Part shown: positions 1 to 11,315 of the stretch, one piece after another
Numbering within the stretch: position 1 is the first letter of the stretch
How the letters are laid out: each line of letters begins with the position of its first letter
DNA from: Streptomyces endophytica
GTDB taxonomy: Bacteria; Actinomycetota; Actinomycetes; Streptomycetales; Streptomycetaceae
Assembly: GCF_026153355.1 (NCBI RefSeq)
Contig: NZ_CP110636.1
Coordinates: 4,030,001 to 4,094,000 of the forward strand
Length of the DNA stretch: 64,000 nucleotides
Direction: 5' to 3'
Made by a program: the position numbers and the translations under genes
The notes under the pieces: model-generated
Database searches by the model: none
Seen by the model: only the letters and a program-made list of their open reading frames with translations
What the model was told of the DNA's origin: nothing

Positions 1-1252
1 ATCGCGGTGAACGCCTGCTCGTGGGTGCGGGCCCGGGCCCGGTCGCGGGTGAAGATCTCGCGGGCGACGGTCGCCAGCGCCGCGCCCGGGGCCTGCAGAT
101 CGAGGCGGCTGGCGCGGCCGACCTCGGCGCTCCACTCCTCGGGCACCGCCGAGGCGCCGCGCAGCGCACCGGCCAGCGCGCCGCTCATCGTGGCGATCGA
201 GTCGCAGTCCCGGCCGTAGTTGACCGAGCCCAGCACGGTGGACCGGAAGTCGCCGCCGCCGACCAGCAACATGCCCAGCGCGATGGGGAGTTCCTCGATC
301 GCGTGCAGCCGGGAGGGGCGGCGGGCGCCGAGCGAGGGGTTGCGGTAGTCCGGGCCGACGGTGTCGAACGGGGCGACCGCGGCCCGCAGCGGGGCCAGTG
401 CCGACTCGTGGTCGCGCAGCGGCGCGGCGGCCTCGCAGACCGCCTCGATCGCGGCGCGGGTGCCGTCCTTCGCCAGCCGCAGGGCCTGCACGACGACCGA
501 GGACGGGGTGGCGTCGGGCATGAACGCGGCGGCCACCGCCGCGGCGAACACCCCGGCCGCCTCCCGCCCGTAGGAGGACTGGTGCGCACCGGCGATGTCC
601 AGCGCCTCGGCGTAGGCCCGGTCCGGATTACCGGCGTTGACCACACCGACCGGCGCCATGTACATCGCCGCACCGCAGTTGACGATGTTTCCGACGCCCG
701 CCTCGCGCGGATCGGCGTGCCCGTAGTGCAGCCGGGCCACGATCCACTTCTCGGCGAGGAAGATCCGCTGCAGCGGCAGCGCCTCGGCCTCCAGCTCCGG
801 GATCCAGCGCGGGGTGCCGATCAGGTCCGGGACGAGGTGGTCGGCGACGTCGTAGGCATCGAGGTGGTCGCGCACCGACTCGTAGACCCGGACCAGCGCA
901 TGGGTCATCAGGGTGTCGTCGGTGACGTGGCCGTTGCCCTTGTGGTACGGCGCGAGGGGGCGGGCGGTGCGCCAGTCGTCGTGGAACGGGCCGACGATGC
1001 CGGTGACCCGGCCGCCGTACCGTTTGACGATCTCCTCCGGCGTCCGGCCCTCGACCGGACCGCCGAGCGCATCACCGACCGCGGCCCCCACCAGAGCGCC
1101 GATCGCCCGGTCCTCCAGGGAGGGGGCATCGGGCCTGACCGGTGGGGGCGGGGCGGACGCGACGGGGTGACGGGCAGGATCTGGGTGGCCCCGACGCCGA
1201 GGACATCGGGTGCGCCCGGTGCCTCCGGTGCGGCGTCGCTGGTGTACGTCAT
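1..1252 (-). CDS. ADP-ribosylglycohydrolase family protein (C-terminus cut by window edge)
   Basis: DraG/ARH family; members remove ADP-ribose from proteins or small molecules with a two-metal centre. The frame shows the N-terminal GAAVGDALGG signature, a TDDTLM metal-binding motif, and late in the visible part GRDCDSIATMSGALAGA, the second Asp-rich metal motif, so the active site looks intact. The ATG at 1252 begins a Pro/Ala-rich leader in a different frame from the catalytic domain; the frames join near 1130-1165 in a G/C run, which suggests an indel. The start overlaps the stop of the upstream paralogue by ATGA, so it is the third gene of a translationally coupled operon. The stop lies beyond position 1. 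Family is certain; substrate is unknown. Confidence 0.85.
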
Positions 1253-2551
1253 GTGCGGACGAGTCCTTCCACGAGAGGGGCGGGGGAGGGGTCCGGAGCG
1301 GCCTCCGGGGCGGCTCCGGGCGGGGCTGCGGGGCCGGCGCCCGCGGGGCCTTCCGGGGTGGTCAGCTCCGCCCGGGCCAGCGCGCCGGCCAGTTCGACGA
1401 GGTCGGTGCCGGCCAGCCGGGGCAGTGCGCAGCCGGATAGCACCCGGCAGGCGTCGCGCCAGGTGCGGGGCAGTCCCGGGGCACCGCCGAGCGCGCCGGT
1501 CAGCGCCCGGCGAGGGCGGGCGCGGAGTCGGCGACCCGGGAGAGGCAGGCGGCGGCCGGCACCGCCTCGGCGACCTTCCCGTCGGTCGCGAGTGCCAGGG
1601 CCAGGGCCACCGGCACGGTCTCGGCGGCGGCGATGCCGTAGCTGTAGACGTGGTCGACGATCTCGTGCTCCAGGACCGGCACCAGGGCGAACGCGGTGCC
1701 GGGGCGGCCGGGCCGGTCGGTGGCGTGGGTCCGGGCGAGGTGGACCGCGTGCAGGGCGTTGCGGCGGATCTCGGTGCCGTCGGGCAGCTGGGCCAGCGCG
1801 GTGTCGACCGCGCCGGACGCCGGGGCGCCGCCGAGCGCGGCGGCCACCGCGGCGGCCATCGCCCGGGCCCCGTGCACCCCGTCGCCGTCCTGGGTGTAGC
1901 GCGCGTCGTACTCGGCCAGGTCCGCCGCCGCGGCCGGGTCGCCCGGGTGCACCACGGCCAGGACAGCGGCCCGGACGCACGCCGCGTCGTCGAAGAAGTG
2001 CGGGTTGTCGTGGCCGGTGGCGGGCGGCCGCAGCCCGGCGGCGAGGTTGCCGAGCCCGGCGCGTACGGAGATCCGGGCGCGCAGCGGCAGGACGGCGGAC
2101 TCCACCTCGGGGGCCCGGTCGGCGGCCGTGGCGACCTCGCTCGCGAGCGCGTTCCAGGCGAGGTCGAGGGCGGCCCGCATCCGGCGGTTCCGGCCCAGAT
2201 CGCTGAGCAGTGCCCCGGCCGCGGTCAGTACGGACCCGGCGGTGAAGGCCGCCCACTCGGCGTCGTCGGACGGCCCAGCCGCAGTGGCTCGGGCGGCTGG
2301 TTCAGGGCGATCGGCACCGGCAGGGTGGTGGTGGCGTTCTGCTCCGCGAAGGTGTCCAGTTCGCGGGTGAGCCGCCGGGTCCACTCCGGCATCCGCGCCG
2401 CCCGGTGCCGGGCCGCGGGCCATCCGGCGGCGTCCCCGGCGGCCAGCCCGAGCAGCAGCCCCTCGATCCGGCCGTGCGCGGCGTCCACGGGCCCGCCGGC
2501 GCCCGTCCCACCGGCCCCGCCATCCACCCGGCCGCTCATCCCGTGGCTCAT
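1249..2551 (-). CDS. ADP-ribosylglycohydrolase family protein, degenerate metal motif
   Basis: Middle paralogue, about 434 residues once two frame breaks are repaired (near 2271 and near 1500). The start MSHGMSG overlaps the upstream stop as ATGA. The N-terminus has GLAAGDAAG, matching the family GDAxG signature, and SDDAEW stands where DDT is usual. In the C-terminal motif, where relatives read GRDADT, this protein reads SRVADS followed by APALAGALTGALGG, so one metal-ligand Asp is replaced by Val. It may be a weak or non-catalytic paralogue, perhaps a binding or regulatory subunit; that is inference. It is coupled on both sides to better-preserved paralogues. Confidence 0.8.
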
Positions 2552-3717
2552 CCCGGCCCCACCCCGGCGCCGGCCTGCGCCCCGGCTCCGGCCCCGGGAA
2601 CGGGCCACGCCCCGGGGGACGCCCCGGACGGGCCCCCGCCCACTCCGTCCGGTGCCAGCAGGTCCGCGATGTCCAGGACGTGGTAGCCGGCCATCGACGG
2701 CAGGCAGCTGCCGCGGGCCGGGCCGATGGCGCGGGCCCAGTCCTCGGGGATCGCGGTGCCCCGCCCAGGGCTCCGGCGAGGGCCCCGGCGACCGCGGCCG
2801 TGGTGTCGGCGTCCCGGCCCATGTTGACCGCGGTCAGCACCGAGCCCCGGAAGTCGCCGCGAGCCGCCGCGAACGCCCCGAAGGCCAGCCCGACCGCCTC
2901 CGGCGCCAGGTCCGTCCAGGGATAGCCGCCGACCACGACGGCGGACCGCACCGCGCGTTCCGTGCCGAGCTGGGTGATGCCCGGATCGTGGCCGCAGCGC
3001 TGGGCCGCGGCCACCGCCCGGCGCAGCGAGCGGGCGGTCCAGGAGTCCTCCGGGACGACGGACAGCGCGGCGGCCAGCACCACGTCGGTGAGGGGCGTCC
3101 CCCCTGGCCCGGAGCGCGCCGAGGGCCCTGGGGGAGGGCGACCATCGCGGCGGCGACCCCGGCGGCCACCGCCCGGCCGCCGTAGATCCCCTCACCGTCA
3201 TGGCTGACCGTGCCGTCGATGGCGACCAGCCGGGCGGCCTCGGCGGGCCGGCCGGCCGCGAACACCCCGAACGGCGCGGCGCGCATCGCCAGCCCGTCGC
3301 TCCAGGCGTGCCGGTGCTGCGCGGAGATCGGGGCGGCCAGGCCGCGCCGCAGGTTCTCCAGGGTGCCGCGCTCGCTGAAGCCGGCGCCGCGGAACGGGCC
3401 CTCGTCCCGGTCGGCGATCCACTGATGCCAGGCCGCCTCGACGTCCGCGACGGTCAGTGCCGAGCCGTGCGCGGCCAGCAGCAGCCCGGAGAAGATCGCG
3501 TACTCGGTGTCGTCGGTGCCCGCCGGGTCGTCCTCGACGTAGCCCTCGATCCGGCCCCAGCGGCGGCGGATCTGCGAGGGCTTCATGTTCTCCGCGGGGG
3601 CGCCCAGCGCGTCCCCCACGGCGAGCCCGAGCAGCGCCCCGCGGGCCCGGTCGCGTACGCCGTCGCCGGCCGGGCCCGGGGCGCCCGGCGCCGGGACGGG
3701 GGGTCCGCTGCGCTCAT
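2548..3717 (-). CDS. ADP-ribosylglycohydrolase family protein
   Basis: First gene of the three-gene ADP-ribosylglycohydrolase operon, about 390 residues. It shows GLAVGDALGAP near the N-terminus, GTDDTEYAIFSG, and GRDADTTAAVAGALAGA late, so both metal-binding Asp clusters are present. The reading frame is broken three times, each repaired by one extra G or C: just after the ATG at 3717 (six-G run near 3700), near 3107 (another run) and near 2761. The stop overlaps the next start as ATGA. An intergenic stretch of about 290 bp separates it from the divergent metal transporter and should hold the operon promoter. The family is clear; the ADP-ribosylated target is unknown. Confidence 0.83.
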
Positions 3718-4007
3718 GGTGCTATGCGTGCCACGCGGTGCCCCGGCTCTCCTGCGCCGGGCCGCGAGGTCACCCGGTCGACGCCCCGGCCGGGACGCCC
3801 CTACGGACCCACGACCGGGCCCGCAAGCGGCCCGATCACCGCCCGTGACCGGCCTCCCATTACCGACTTTTTGAAGAAACCGCAGGTCAGCGCGGTAAGT
3901 TCGGCCTTCCTTGCTAGCGGCGGAGGGTGATCCCCGCATAACTTCGAGGGTTGCAGGGGGAAGTGCCGCCATCGGCCCACACCTCGCGGAAGGGAGCAGG
4001 TCCCGAT

Positions 4008-4746
4008 ATGTCCGTCATGGAGATCATGGATGCCGCGGCGCCGACGCATGTGGCACACCGCGACAACCACACCCACCGCGATGTCAACGGCGGCTGGCTG
4101 CGCCCCGCCGTCTTCGGCGCGATGGACGGTCTGGTCTCGAACCTCGCCCTGATGACGGGTGTCGCGGGCGGTGCGCTGTCACAGCAGACGATCATCATCA
4201 CCGGCCTCGCCGGGCTGGCCGCCGGTGCCTTCTCGATGGCCGCGGGGAGTACACCTCGGTCGCCTCGCAGCGCGAGCTGGTGCAGGCCGAGCTGGACATC
4301 GAGCGCGACGAGCTGCGCAAGCACCCCAAGGACGAGCAGGAGGAGCTCGCGGCCCTCTACGAGTCCCGCGGCGTCGAGCCGGAGCTCGCCCGCCAGGTCG
4401 CCGAACAGCTTTCCCGCGACCCCGAGCAGGCGCTGGAGATCCATGCCCGCGAGGAATTGGGAATAGACCCGTCCGACCTTCCTTCTCCGACCGTTGCCGC
4501 CATTTCTTCCTTTGGATCCTTTGCGCTGGGCGCGCTTCTGCCTGTCCTTCCTTACCTGTTGGGGCTTCCGCGATCTGGCCCGCGGTGCTGCTCGCGCTGG
4601 TCGGACTGTTCGCCTGCGGGGCCGTCGTGGCGCGGGTGACGGCCCGCTCCTGGTGGTACAGCGGACTGCGCCAACTCGCCCTCGGCGGCGCCGCCTCGGG
4701 TGTGACGTACGCCCTGGGAGCACTGTTCGGAACCGTCGTAGGGTGA
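4008..4746 (+). CDS. VIT1/CCC1-type iron/manganese transporter
   Basis: Membrane protein of the vacuolar iron transporter family, about 247 residues after repair. The first helix carries GAMDGLVSNLALMTGVAGG and the second AGAFSMAAG followed by EYTSVASQRE, the family hallmark region. A charged cytosolic stretch rich in Glu/Asp (about residues 90-150, the metal-binding domain in relatives) comes next, then three hydrophobic segments ending in TYALGALFGTVVG. ATG at 4008 follows AGGGAG-like Shine-Dalgarno sequence at 3990-3996. The frame breaks near 4250 (GGGG run) and near 4563 (GGGG run), each needing one extra G. It likely moves Fe2+/Mn2+ out of the cytosol; direction and substrate are inferred from the family. 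Confidence 0.85.
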
Positions 4747-4766
4747 CGCGTCATACGGGTGACTGC

Positions 4767-4804
4767 ATAATTAACCCGTTACCCCGCGGTTTCGGTTTGT
4801 TGAC
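4767..4804 (+). promoter_or_regulatory. Candidate GlnR operator upstream of gltB
   Basis: Half-sites fall in exact 11-bp steps: GTTAC (4778-4782), GTTTC (4789-4793) and TTGAC (4800-4804), each separated by six bases. On the complementary strand this reads GTCAA-n6-GAAAC-n6-GTAAC, matching the actinobacterial GlnR consensus gTnAc-n6-GaAAc repeated. A weaker fourth half-site would be ATAAT at 4767. It lies about 230-270 bp upstream of the gltB start. The function is inferred from sequence alone. Confidence 0.6.
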
Positions 4805-4957
4805 GACCGGGCATAAGCCCCAGGCGTCGCGGGCAATGTCGCTCGCCGAACGCCGCCTTGTGGGACGGCTGATTTCCGTCCGCGTCCACGACTCACCGCG
4901 CGTGCGGTGTCCGCATGTTGGAAGCCTCTTTTCGGTTCTCGGGAAGCGGGCCATCCT

Positions 4958-4973
4958 GTAACCTGCACGAAAT
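4958..4973 (+). promoter_or_regulatory. Second candidate GlnR half-box, close to gltB
   Basis: GTAAC-n6-GAAAT matches the gTnAc-n6-GaAAc pair at nine of ten defined positions, 63 bp upstream of the gltB ATG. It is a single pair only, so weaker support than the upstream array. Confidence 0.4.
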
Positions 4974-5035
4974 TTCGCGGAGGGCCAACGTCGTCCCTCG
5001 GCAATGCCTATGCCACGACGACGTTGGGAGAGCCG

Positions 5036-8000
5036 ATGCGTTTCGCGTCCACGCACTCCGCGACCACCAGCAGCGCCCACGCCGCCTGGTCGCCCATGGA
5101 CGGGCGCCCCGCCCAGCAGGGGATGTACGACCCGCGCAACGAGCACGACGCCTGCGGCGTCGGCTTCGTGGCCACCCTCACCGGCGAGGCCAGCCACGCA
5201 CTGGTCGAACAGGCGCTCACCGTCCTGACGAACCTGGAGCACCGCGGTGCCACCGGCTCCGAGCCCGACTCGGGCGACGGCGCCGGCATCCTGCTCCAGG
5301 TCCCGGACGCGTTCCTGCGCGAGAACGTCACGTTCGAGCTCCCCGAGGCCGGCGCCTACGCCGTCGGCATCGCCTTCCTGCCGTCCGACGCCCAGGCCGC
5401 CGCCGACGCCGTCTCCCGTATCGAGACGATCGCCGGCGAAGAGGGCCTGGACGTCATCGGCTGGCGCGTCGTCCCGGTCGCCCGCAGCTGCTCGGGAACG
5501 GCGCCCGCGCCACCATGCCGGCCTTCTCCCAGCTCTTCGTCGCCGACGGCGAGAACACCGGCCTGGCGCTGGACCGCAAGGCCTTCGCGCTGCGCAAGCG
5601 CGCCGAGCGCGAGGCCGGGGTCTACTTCCCCTCGCTGTCCGCCCGCACGATCGTGTACAAGGGCATGCTGACCACCGGCCAGCTGGAGCCCTTCTTCCCG
5701 GACCTGTCCGACCGCCGCTTCGCCACCGCGATCGCCCTCGTCCACTCCCGCTTCTCCACCAACACCTTCCCGAGCTGGCCGCTCGCGCACCCCTACCGCT
5801 TCGTCGCGCACAACGGCGAGATCAACACCGTCCAGGGCAACCGCAACTGGATGCGCGCCCGCGAGTCCCAGCTCGCCTCGAAGCTCTTCGGCGCGGAGAA
5901 CGCCGGGAAGCTGGAGCGGCTGTTCCCGGTCTGCACCCCGGACGCCTCCGACTCCGCCTCCTTCGACGAGGTCCTGGAGCTGCTCCACCTCGGCGGCCGC
6001 TCGCTGCCGCACTCCGTGCTGATGATGGTCCCGGAGGCGTGGGAGAACTCCACCTCCATGGACCCGGCCCGGCGCGCCTTCTACCAGTACCACTCCACGA
6101 TGATGGAGCCCTGGGACGGCCCCGCCTGCGTCACCTTCACCGACGGCACCCAGGTCGGCGCGGTCCTCGACCGCAACGGCCTGCGCCCCGGCCGCTACTG
6201 GGTCACCGACGACGGTCTGGTCGTGCTCTCCTCCGAGGTCGGCGTCCTCGACATCGACCCCGGCAAGGTCGTCCGCAAGGGCCGCCTGCAGCCCGGCAAG
6301 ATGTTCCTCGTCGACACCGTCGAGCACCGCATCATCGAGGACGACGAGATCAAGGCGCAGCTCGCCGCCGAGCAGCCCTACCAGGAGTGGCTGGACTCCG
6401 GTCTGATCGAGCTCGCCGACCTGCCCGAGCGCGAGCACATCGTGCACACCCACGCCTCGGTCACCCGCCGCCAGCAGACCTTCGGCTACACCGAGGAAGA
6501 GCTGCGGGTGCTGCTCGCCCCCATGGCCAAGGCCGGCGCCGAGCCGATCGGCTCGATGGGCACCGACTCGCCGATCGCCGCGCTCTCCGAGCGCCCCCGG
6601 CTGCTCTTCGACTACTTCACCCAGCTCTTCGCGCAGGTCACCAACCCGCCGCTGGACGCCATCCGCGAGGAACTGGTCACCTCGCTGATCTCCTCCCTCG
6701 GCCCCCAGGGCAACCTCCTGGAGCCCACCGCGGCCTCCTGCCGCAGCGTGACCCTGCCCTTCCCGGTCATCGACAACGACGAGCTGGCCAGGCTCATCCA
6801 CATCAACGCCGACGGCGACATGCCCGGCATGAAGGCCGTGACCCTCTCCGGCCTCTACCGGGTCTCCGGCGGCGGCGAGACGCTGGCCGCCCGCATCGAG
6901 GAGATCTGTGCCGAGGCCGACGCCGCCATCGCCGACGGCGCCCGCCTCATCGTGCTCTCCGACCGGCACTCCGACGCCGAGCACGCGCCGATCCCGTCGC
7001 TGCTGCTGACCGCCGCGGTCCACCACCACCTCATCGCCACCAAGACCCGCACCCAGGTCGGGCTGCTCGTCGAGGCCGGTGACGTCCGCGAGGTGCACCA
7101 CGTCGCCCTGCTCATCGGCTACGGCGCCGCCGCGGTCAACCCCTACCTGGCCATGGAGTCCGTCGAGGACCTGGTCCGCGCCGGCACCTTCCTGCCCGGC
7201 ATCGAGCCCGAGGCGGCCATCAAGAACCTCATCAAGGCGCTCGGCAAGGGCGTGTTGAAGGTCATGTCCAAGATGGGCATCTCCACCGTCGCCTCCTACC
7301 GCGGCGCGCAGGTCTTCGAGGCCGTCGGCCTGGACGAGGAGTTCGTCGCCCAGTACTTCCACGGCACCGCCACCAAGATCGGCGGCGCCGGCCTGGACGT
7401 CATCGCCAAGGAGGTCGCGGCACGGCACGCCAAGGCCTACCCGGCCTCCGGCATCGCCGCCACGCACCGCGCGCTGGAGATCGGCGGCGAGTACCAGTGG
7501 CGCCGCGAGGGCGAACCGCACCTCTTCGACCCGGACACCGTCTTCCGGCTGCAGCACGCCACCCGCAGCCGCCGCTACGACATCTTCAAGAAGTACACCG
7601 AGCGGGTCAACGAGCAGTCCGAGCGCCTGATGACGCTCCGCGGCCTGTTCGGCTTCAAGTCCGACCGCCCGTCCATCCCCCTGGACGAGGTCGAGTCGGC
7701 CGCCGACATCGTCAAGCGCTTCTCCACCGGCGCCATGTCGTACGGCTCCATCTCCCAGGAGGCGCACGAGACCCTCGCCATCGCCATGAACCAGCTGGGC
7801 GGCAAGTCCAACACCGGTGAGGGCGGCGAGGACCCCGAGCGCCTCTACGACCCGGCGCGCCGCTCGGCCATCAAGCAGGTCGCCTCCGGCCGCTTCGGCG
7901 TCACCAGCGAGTACCTCGTCAACTCCGACGACATCCAGATCAAGATGGCGCAGGGCGCCAAGCCCGGCGAGGGCGGCCAGCTGCCCGGCCACAAGGTCTA

Positions 8001-9645
8001 CCCCTGGGTCGCCAAGACCCGGCACTCCACCCCCGGCGTCGGCCTGATCTCCCCGCCGCCGCACCACGACATCTACTCCATCGAGGACCTCGCCCAGCTG
8101 ATCCACGACCTCAAGAACGCGAACCCGCAGGCGCGGATTCACGTCAAGCTGGTCTCCGAGGTCGGCGTCGGCACGGTCGCCGCGGGCGTCTCCAAGGCCC
8201 ACGCGGACGTCGTGCTCATCTCCGGCCACGACGGCGGTACCGGTGCCTCCCCGCTGACCTCGCTGAAGCACGCGGGCGGCCCCTGGGAGCTCGGCCTCGC
8301 CGAGACCCAGCAGACCCTGCTGCTCAACGGCCTGCGCGACCGCATCGTCGTGCAGACCGACGGCCAGCTCAAGACCGGCCGCGACGTCGTCATCGCCGCC
8401 CTGCTGGGCGCCGAGGAGTACGGCTTCGCGACCGCACCGCTGGTCGTCTCCGGCTGCGTCATGATGCGCGTCTGCCACCTGGACACCTGCCCGGTCGGCA
8501 TCGCCACCCAGAACCCGACGCTGCGCGAGCGGTTCAACGGCAAGGCCGAATACGTCGTCAACTTCTTCCAGTTCATCGCCGAAGAGGTCCGCGAGCTCCT
8601 GGCCGAGCTGGGCTTCCGCAGCCTCGACGAGGCCATCGGCCACGCCGAACTCCTCGACACCACCCGGGCCGTCAGCCACTGGAAGGCGCAGGGCCTCGAC
8701 CTCGCCCCGCTGCTGCACGTCCCCGAGCTGTCCGACGGCGCGGTCCGCCACCAGGTCGTCGAGCAGGACCACGGCCTGGAGAAGGCGCTCGACAACGAGC
8801 TGATCAAGCTCGCCGCCGACGCGCTGGCCGCGGACACCGCCGAGGCCGCCCAGCCGGTCCGGGCCCAGGTCGCGATCCGCAACATCAACCGGACCGTCGG
8901 CACCATGCTCGGCCACGAGGTGACGAAGAAGTTCGGTGGCGCCGGCCTGCCCGACGACACCATCGACATCACCTTCACCGGCTCGGCCGGCCAGTCCTTC
9001 GGCGCGTTCCTGCCGCGCGGCATCACGCTGCGCCTGGAGGGCGACGCCAACGACTACGTCGGCAAGGGCCTGTCCGGCGGCCGGATCGTGGTCCGCCCGG
9101 ACCGCGGCGCGGACCACCTCGCCGAGTACTCCACCATCGCCGGCAACACCCTCGCCTACGGCGCCACCGGCGGCGAGCTGTTCCTGCGCGGCCGGGTCGG
9201 CGAGCGGTTCTGCGTCCGCAACTCCGGTGCCACGGTGGTCTCCGAGGGCGTCGGCGACCACGGCTGCGAGTACATGACCGGCGGCAACGCGGTCGTCCTG
9301 GGCGAGACCGGCCGCAACTTCGCGGCGGGCATGTCCGGCGGCTTCGCCTACGTCATCGACCTGGACAGGAACAACGTCAACAAGGAACTCGCCGGCGCGG
9401 TGCACCCGCTGGACGAGAACGACAAGCAGTGGCTGCACGACGTGGTGCGCCGCCACCAGGAGGAGACCGGCTCCACCGTCGCCGAGAAGCTCCTCGCCGA
9501 CTGGGATGCCGCGGCCCCGCGGTTCAGCAAGGTCATCCCGCCCACGTACCAGGCAGTGCTCGCCGCCAAGGAAGCCGCCGAGCAGGCCGGGCTCTCCGAG
9601 TCCGAGACCCACGAGAAGATGATGGAGGCGGCGACCAATGGCTGA
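5036..9645 (+). CDS. gltB: Glutamate synthase (NADPH) large subunit
   Basis: Converts glutamine plus 2-oxoglutarate to two glutamates together with GltD. About 1536 residues. After a 39-residue propeptide comes the class II amidotransferase start HDACGVGF, whose Cys40 becomes the N-terminal nucleophile on processing. The synthase domain has the FMN/2-oxoglutarate region ISGHDGGTGASPLTSLKHAG, and the [3Fe-4S] cysteines sit in GCVMMRVCHLDTCPVG. The C-terminal GXGXG beta-helix domain (GGNAVVLGETGRNFAAGMSGG) is complete. One frame break near 5490 needs an extra C to give VAPQLLGNGARATMP; as this is a core enzyme I read it as a sequence error. The stop overlaps the gltD start by 8 nt. Confidence 0.97.
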
Positions 9646-11101
9646 CCCCAAGGGCTTCCTGACCCACGAGCGCGAGACTGCCAAGACCCGCCCCGTCGAG
9701 GAGCGCGTCCAGGACTGGAACGAGGTCTACCAGCCCGGCTCCCTGCTGCCGATCATCAGCAAGCAGGCGTCGCGCTGCATGGACTGCGGCATCCCCTTCT
9801 GCCACAACGGCTGCCCGCTCGGCAACCTCATCCCCGAGTGGAACGACTACGCCTACCGCGGGGACTGGACCGAGGCCAGCGAGCGGCTGCACGCGACCAA
9901 CAACTTCCCGGAGTTCACCGGTCGCCTCTGCCCCGCGCCCTGTGAGGCCGCCTGTGTGCTGGGCATCAACCAGCAGCCGGTGACCATCAAGAACGTCGAG
10001 GTCTCCATCATCGACAAGGCGTGGGACAACGGCGACGTCACCCCGCAGCCGCCCGAGCGCCTCTCCGGCAAGACCGTCGCCGTCATCGGCTCCGGACCGG
10101 CCGGTCTCGCCGCCGCCCAGCAGCTGACCCGGGCCGGCCACACGGTCGCGGTGTACGAGCGCGCGGACCGCATCGGCGGCCTGCTCCGCTACGGCATCCC
10201 CGAGTTCAAGATGGAGAAGCGCCACATCAACCGCCGCATCGAGCAGATGCGCGCGGAGGGCACCAAGTTCCGCACGGAGGTGGAGATCGGCCGCGACATC
10301 GACGCGGCGAAGCTCCGCAAGCGCTACGACGCGGTCGTCATCGCCGCCGGCGCCACCACCTCCCGCGACCTCCCGGTGCCCGGCCGGGAGCTCAAGGGCA
10401 TCCACTTCGCGATGGAGTACCTGCCGCTCGCCAACAAGGTGCAGGAGGGTGACCTGACGGTCGCCCCGATCACCGCCGAGGGCAAGCACGTGGTCGTCAT
10501 CGGCGGCGGCGACACCGGCGCGGACTGCGTCGGCACCGCCCACCGCCAGGGCGCGGCCTCCGTCACCCAGCTGGAGATCATGCCCCGCCCGGGCGAGGAG
10601 CGGAACGCGGTGACGCAGCCGTGGCCGACCTTCCCGATGCTCTACAAGGTCACCTCCGCGCACGAGGAGGGCGGCGAGCGGGTCTACTCCGTCTCCACCA
10701 CCCACTTCGAGGGCGACGAGGACGGCAACGTCAAGGCGCTGCACCTGATCGAGGTGGAGTTCAAGGACGGCAAGCTGGAGCAGAAGCCCGGCACGGAGCG
10801 GGTCATCCCCGCCGACCTGGTCACCCTCGCCATGGGCTTCACCGGCACCGACCAGCAGAACGGCCTGGTCGAGCAGTTCGGCCTGGAGCTCGACGCCCGC
10901 GGCAACGTCGGCCGCGACGCCGACTTCGCCACCAACGTCCCCGGCGTGTTCGTCGCCGGTGACGCCGGCCGCGGCCAGTCGTTGATCGTGTGGGCCATCG
11001 CCGAGGGCCGTTCCGCCGCCCGCGGTGTGGACCGCTTCCTGACGGGAGCCAGCGCCCTGCCGGCCCCCATCAAGCCGACGGACCGCGCACTGGCCGTCTG
11101 A
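9638..11101 (+). CDS. gltD: Glutamate synthase (NADPH) small subunit
   Basis: 487 residues, intact. It takes electrons from NADPH through FAD and [4Fe-4S] clusters to GltB. The N-terminal cluster region has CMDCGIPFCHNGCPLG and CPAPCEAACVLG, typical of GltD/dihydropyrimidine dehydrogenase N-domains. An FAD Rossmann motif VIGSGPAGLAAAQQL lies near residue 150 and an NADPH motif VIGGGDTGADCVG near residue 288. The last part carries GVFVAGDAGRGQSLIVWAI, the second FAD contact. The ATG overlaps the end of gltB, so expression is coupled. A strong hairpin terminator follows. Confidence 0.97.
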   Translation: MADPKGFLTHERETAKTRPVEERVQDWNEVYQPGSLLPIISKQASRCMDCGIPFCHNGCPLGNLIPEWNDYAYRGDWTEASERLHATNNFPEFTGRLCPAPCEAACVLGINQQPVTIKNVEVSIIDKAWDNGDVTPQPPERLSGKTVAVIGSGPAGLAAAQQLTRAGHTVAVYERADRIGGLLRYGIPEFKMEKRHINRRIEQMRAEGTKFRTEVEIGRDIDAAKLRKRYDAVVIAAGATTSRDLPVPGRELKGIHFAMEYLPLANKVQEGDLTVAPITAEGKHVVVIGGGDTGADCVGTAHRQGAASVTQLEIMPRPGEERNAVTQPWPTFPMLYKVTSAHEEGGERVYSVSTTHFEGDEDGNVKALHLIEVEFKDGKLEQKPGTERVIPADLVTLAMGFTGTDQQNGLVEQFGLELDARGNVGRDADFATNVPGVFVAGDAGRGQSLIVWAIAEGRSAARGVDRFLTGASALPAPIKPTDRALAV

Positions 11102-11188
11102 CCCGGCGCGCACCTCGCGCGACCGGCCCTGAATGTCCCGTACAACGTCGTACGGAGGCACGGGAACCGGGCCCGCCCCGGATCCCGT

Positions 11189-11234
11189 CCGCGGCGCCTG
11201 TCTTTTCTCCCCGACCGGAGGGCAGGCGCCGCGG
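11189..11234 (+). terminator. Terminator after gltD
   Basis: Perfect 12-bp inverted repeat (CCGCGGCGCCTG at 11189-11200, complement at 11223-11234) with a 22-nt loop, followed by GTCTTTCC. It is well placed to end gltBD transcription. Confidence 0.7.
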
Positions 11235-11315
11235 GTCTTTCCGGAAACGCCGCACCTGCCGGAATGCCCACGCCCCCGGCGCCCCCTCAACGCCCCCGCG
11301 CCCCCTCAACTCCCC

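Noticed and set aside
1500..3083. A single 527-residue protein spanning two ADP-ribosylglycohydrolases
   Set aside because: Its halves belong to two different paralogues joined only by indels; a clear stop/start overlap at 2548-2551 separates them.
21..3185. Open frame of over 1000 codons on the + strand
   Set aside because: It is antisense to the ADP-ribosylglycohydrolase operon, low-complexity Arg/Gly/Ala, and has no family features; long spurious frames are usual at this GC content.
5356..9684. 1442-codon open frame on the - strand opposite gltB
   Set aside because: Antisense shadow of a highly conserved gene; its composition follows gltB codon bias.
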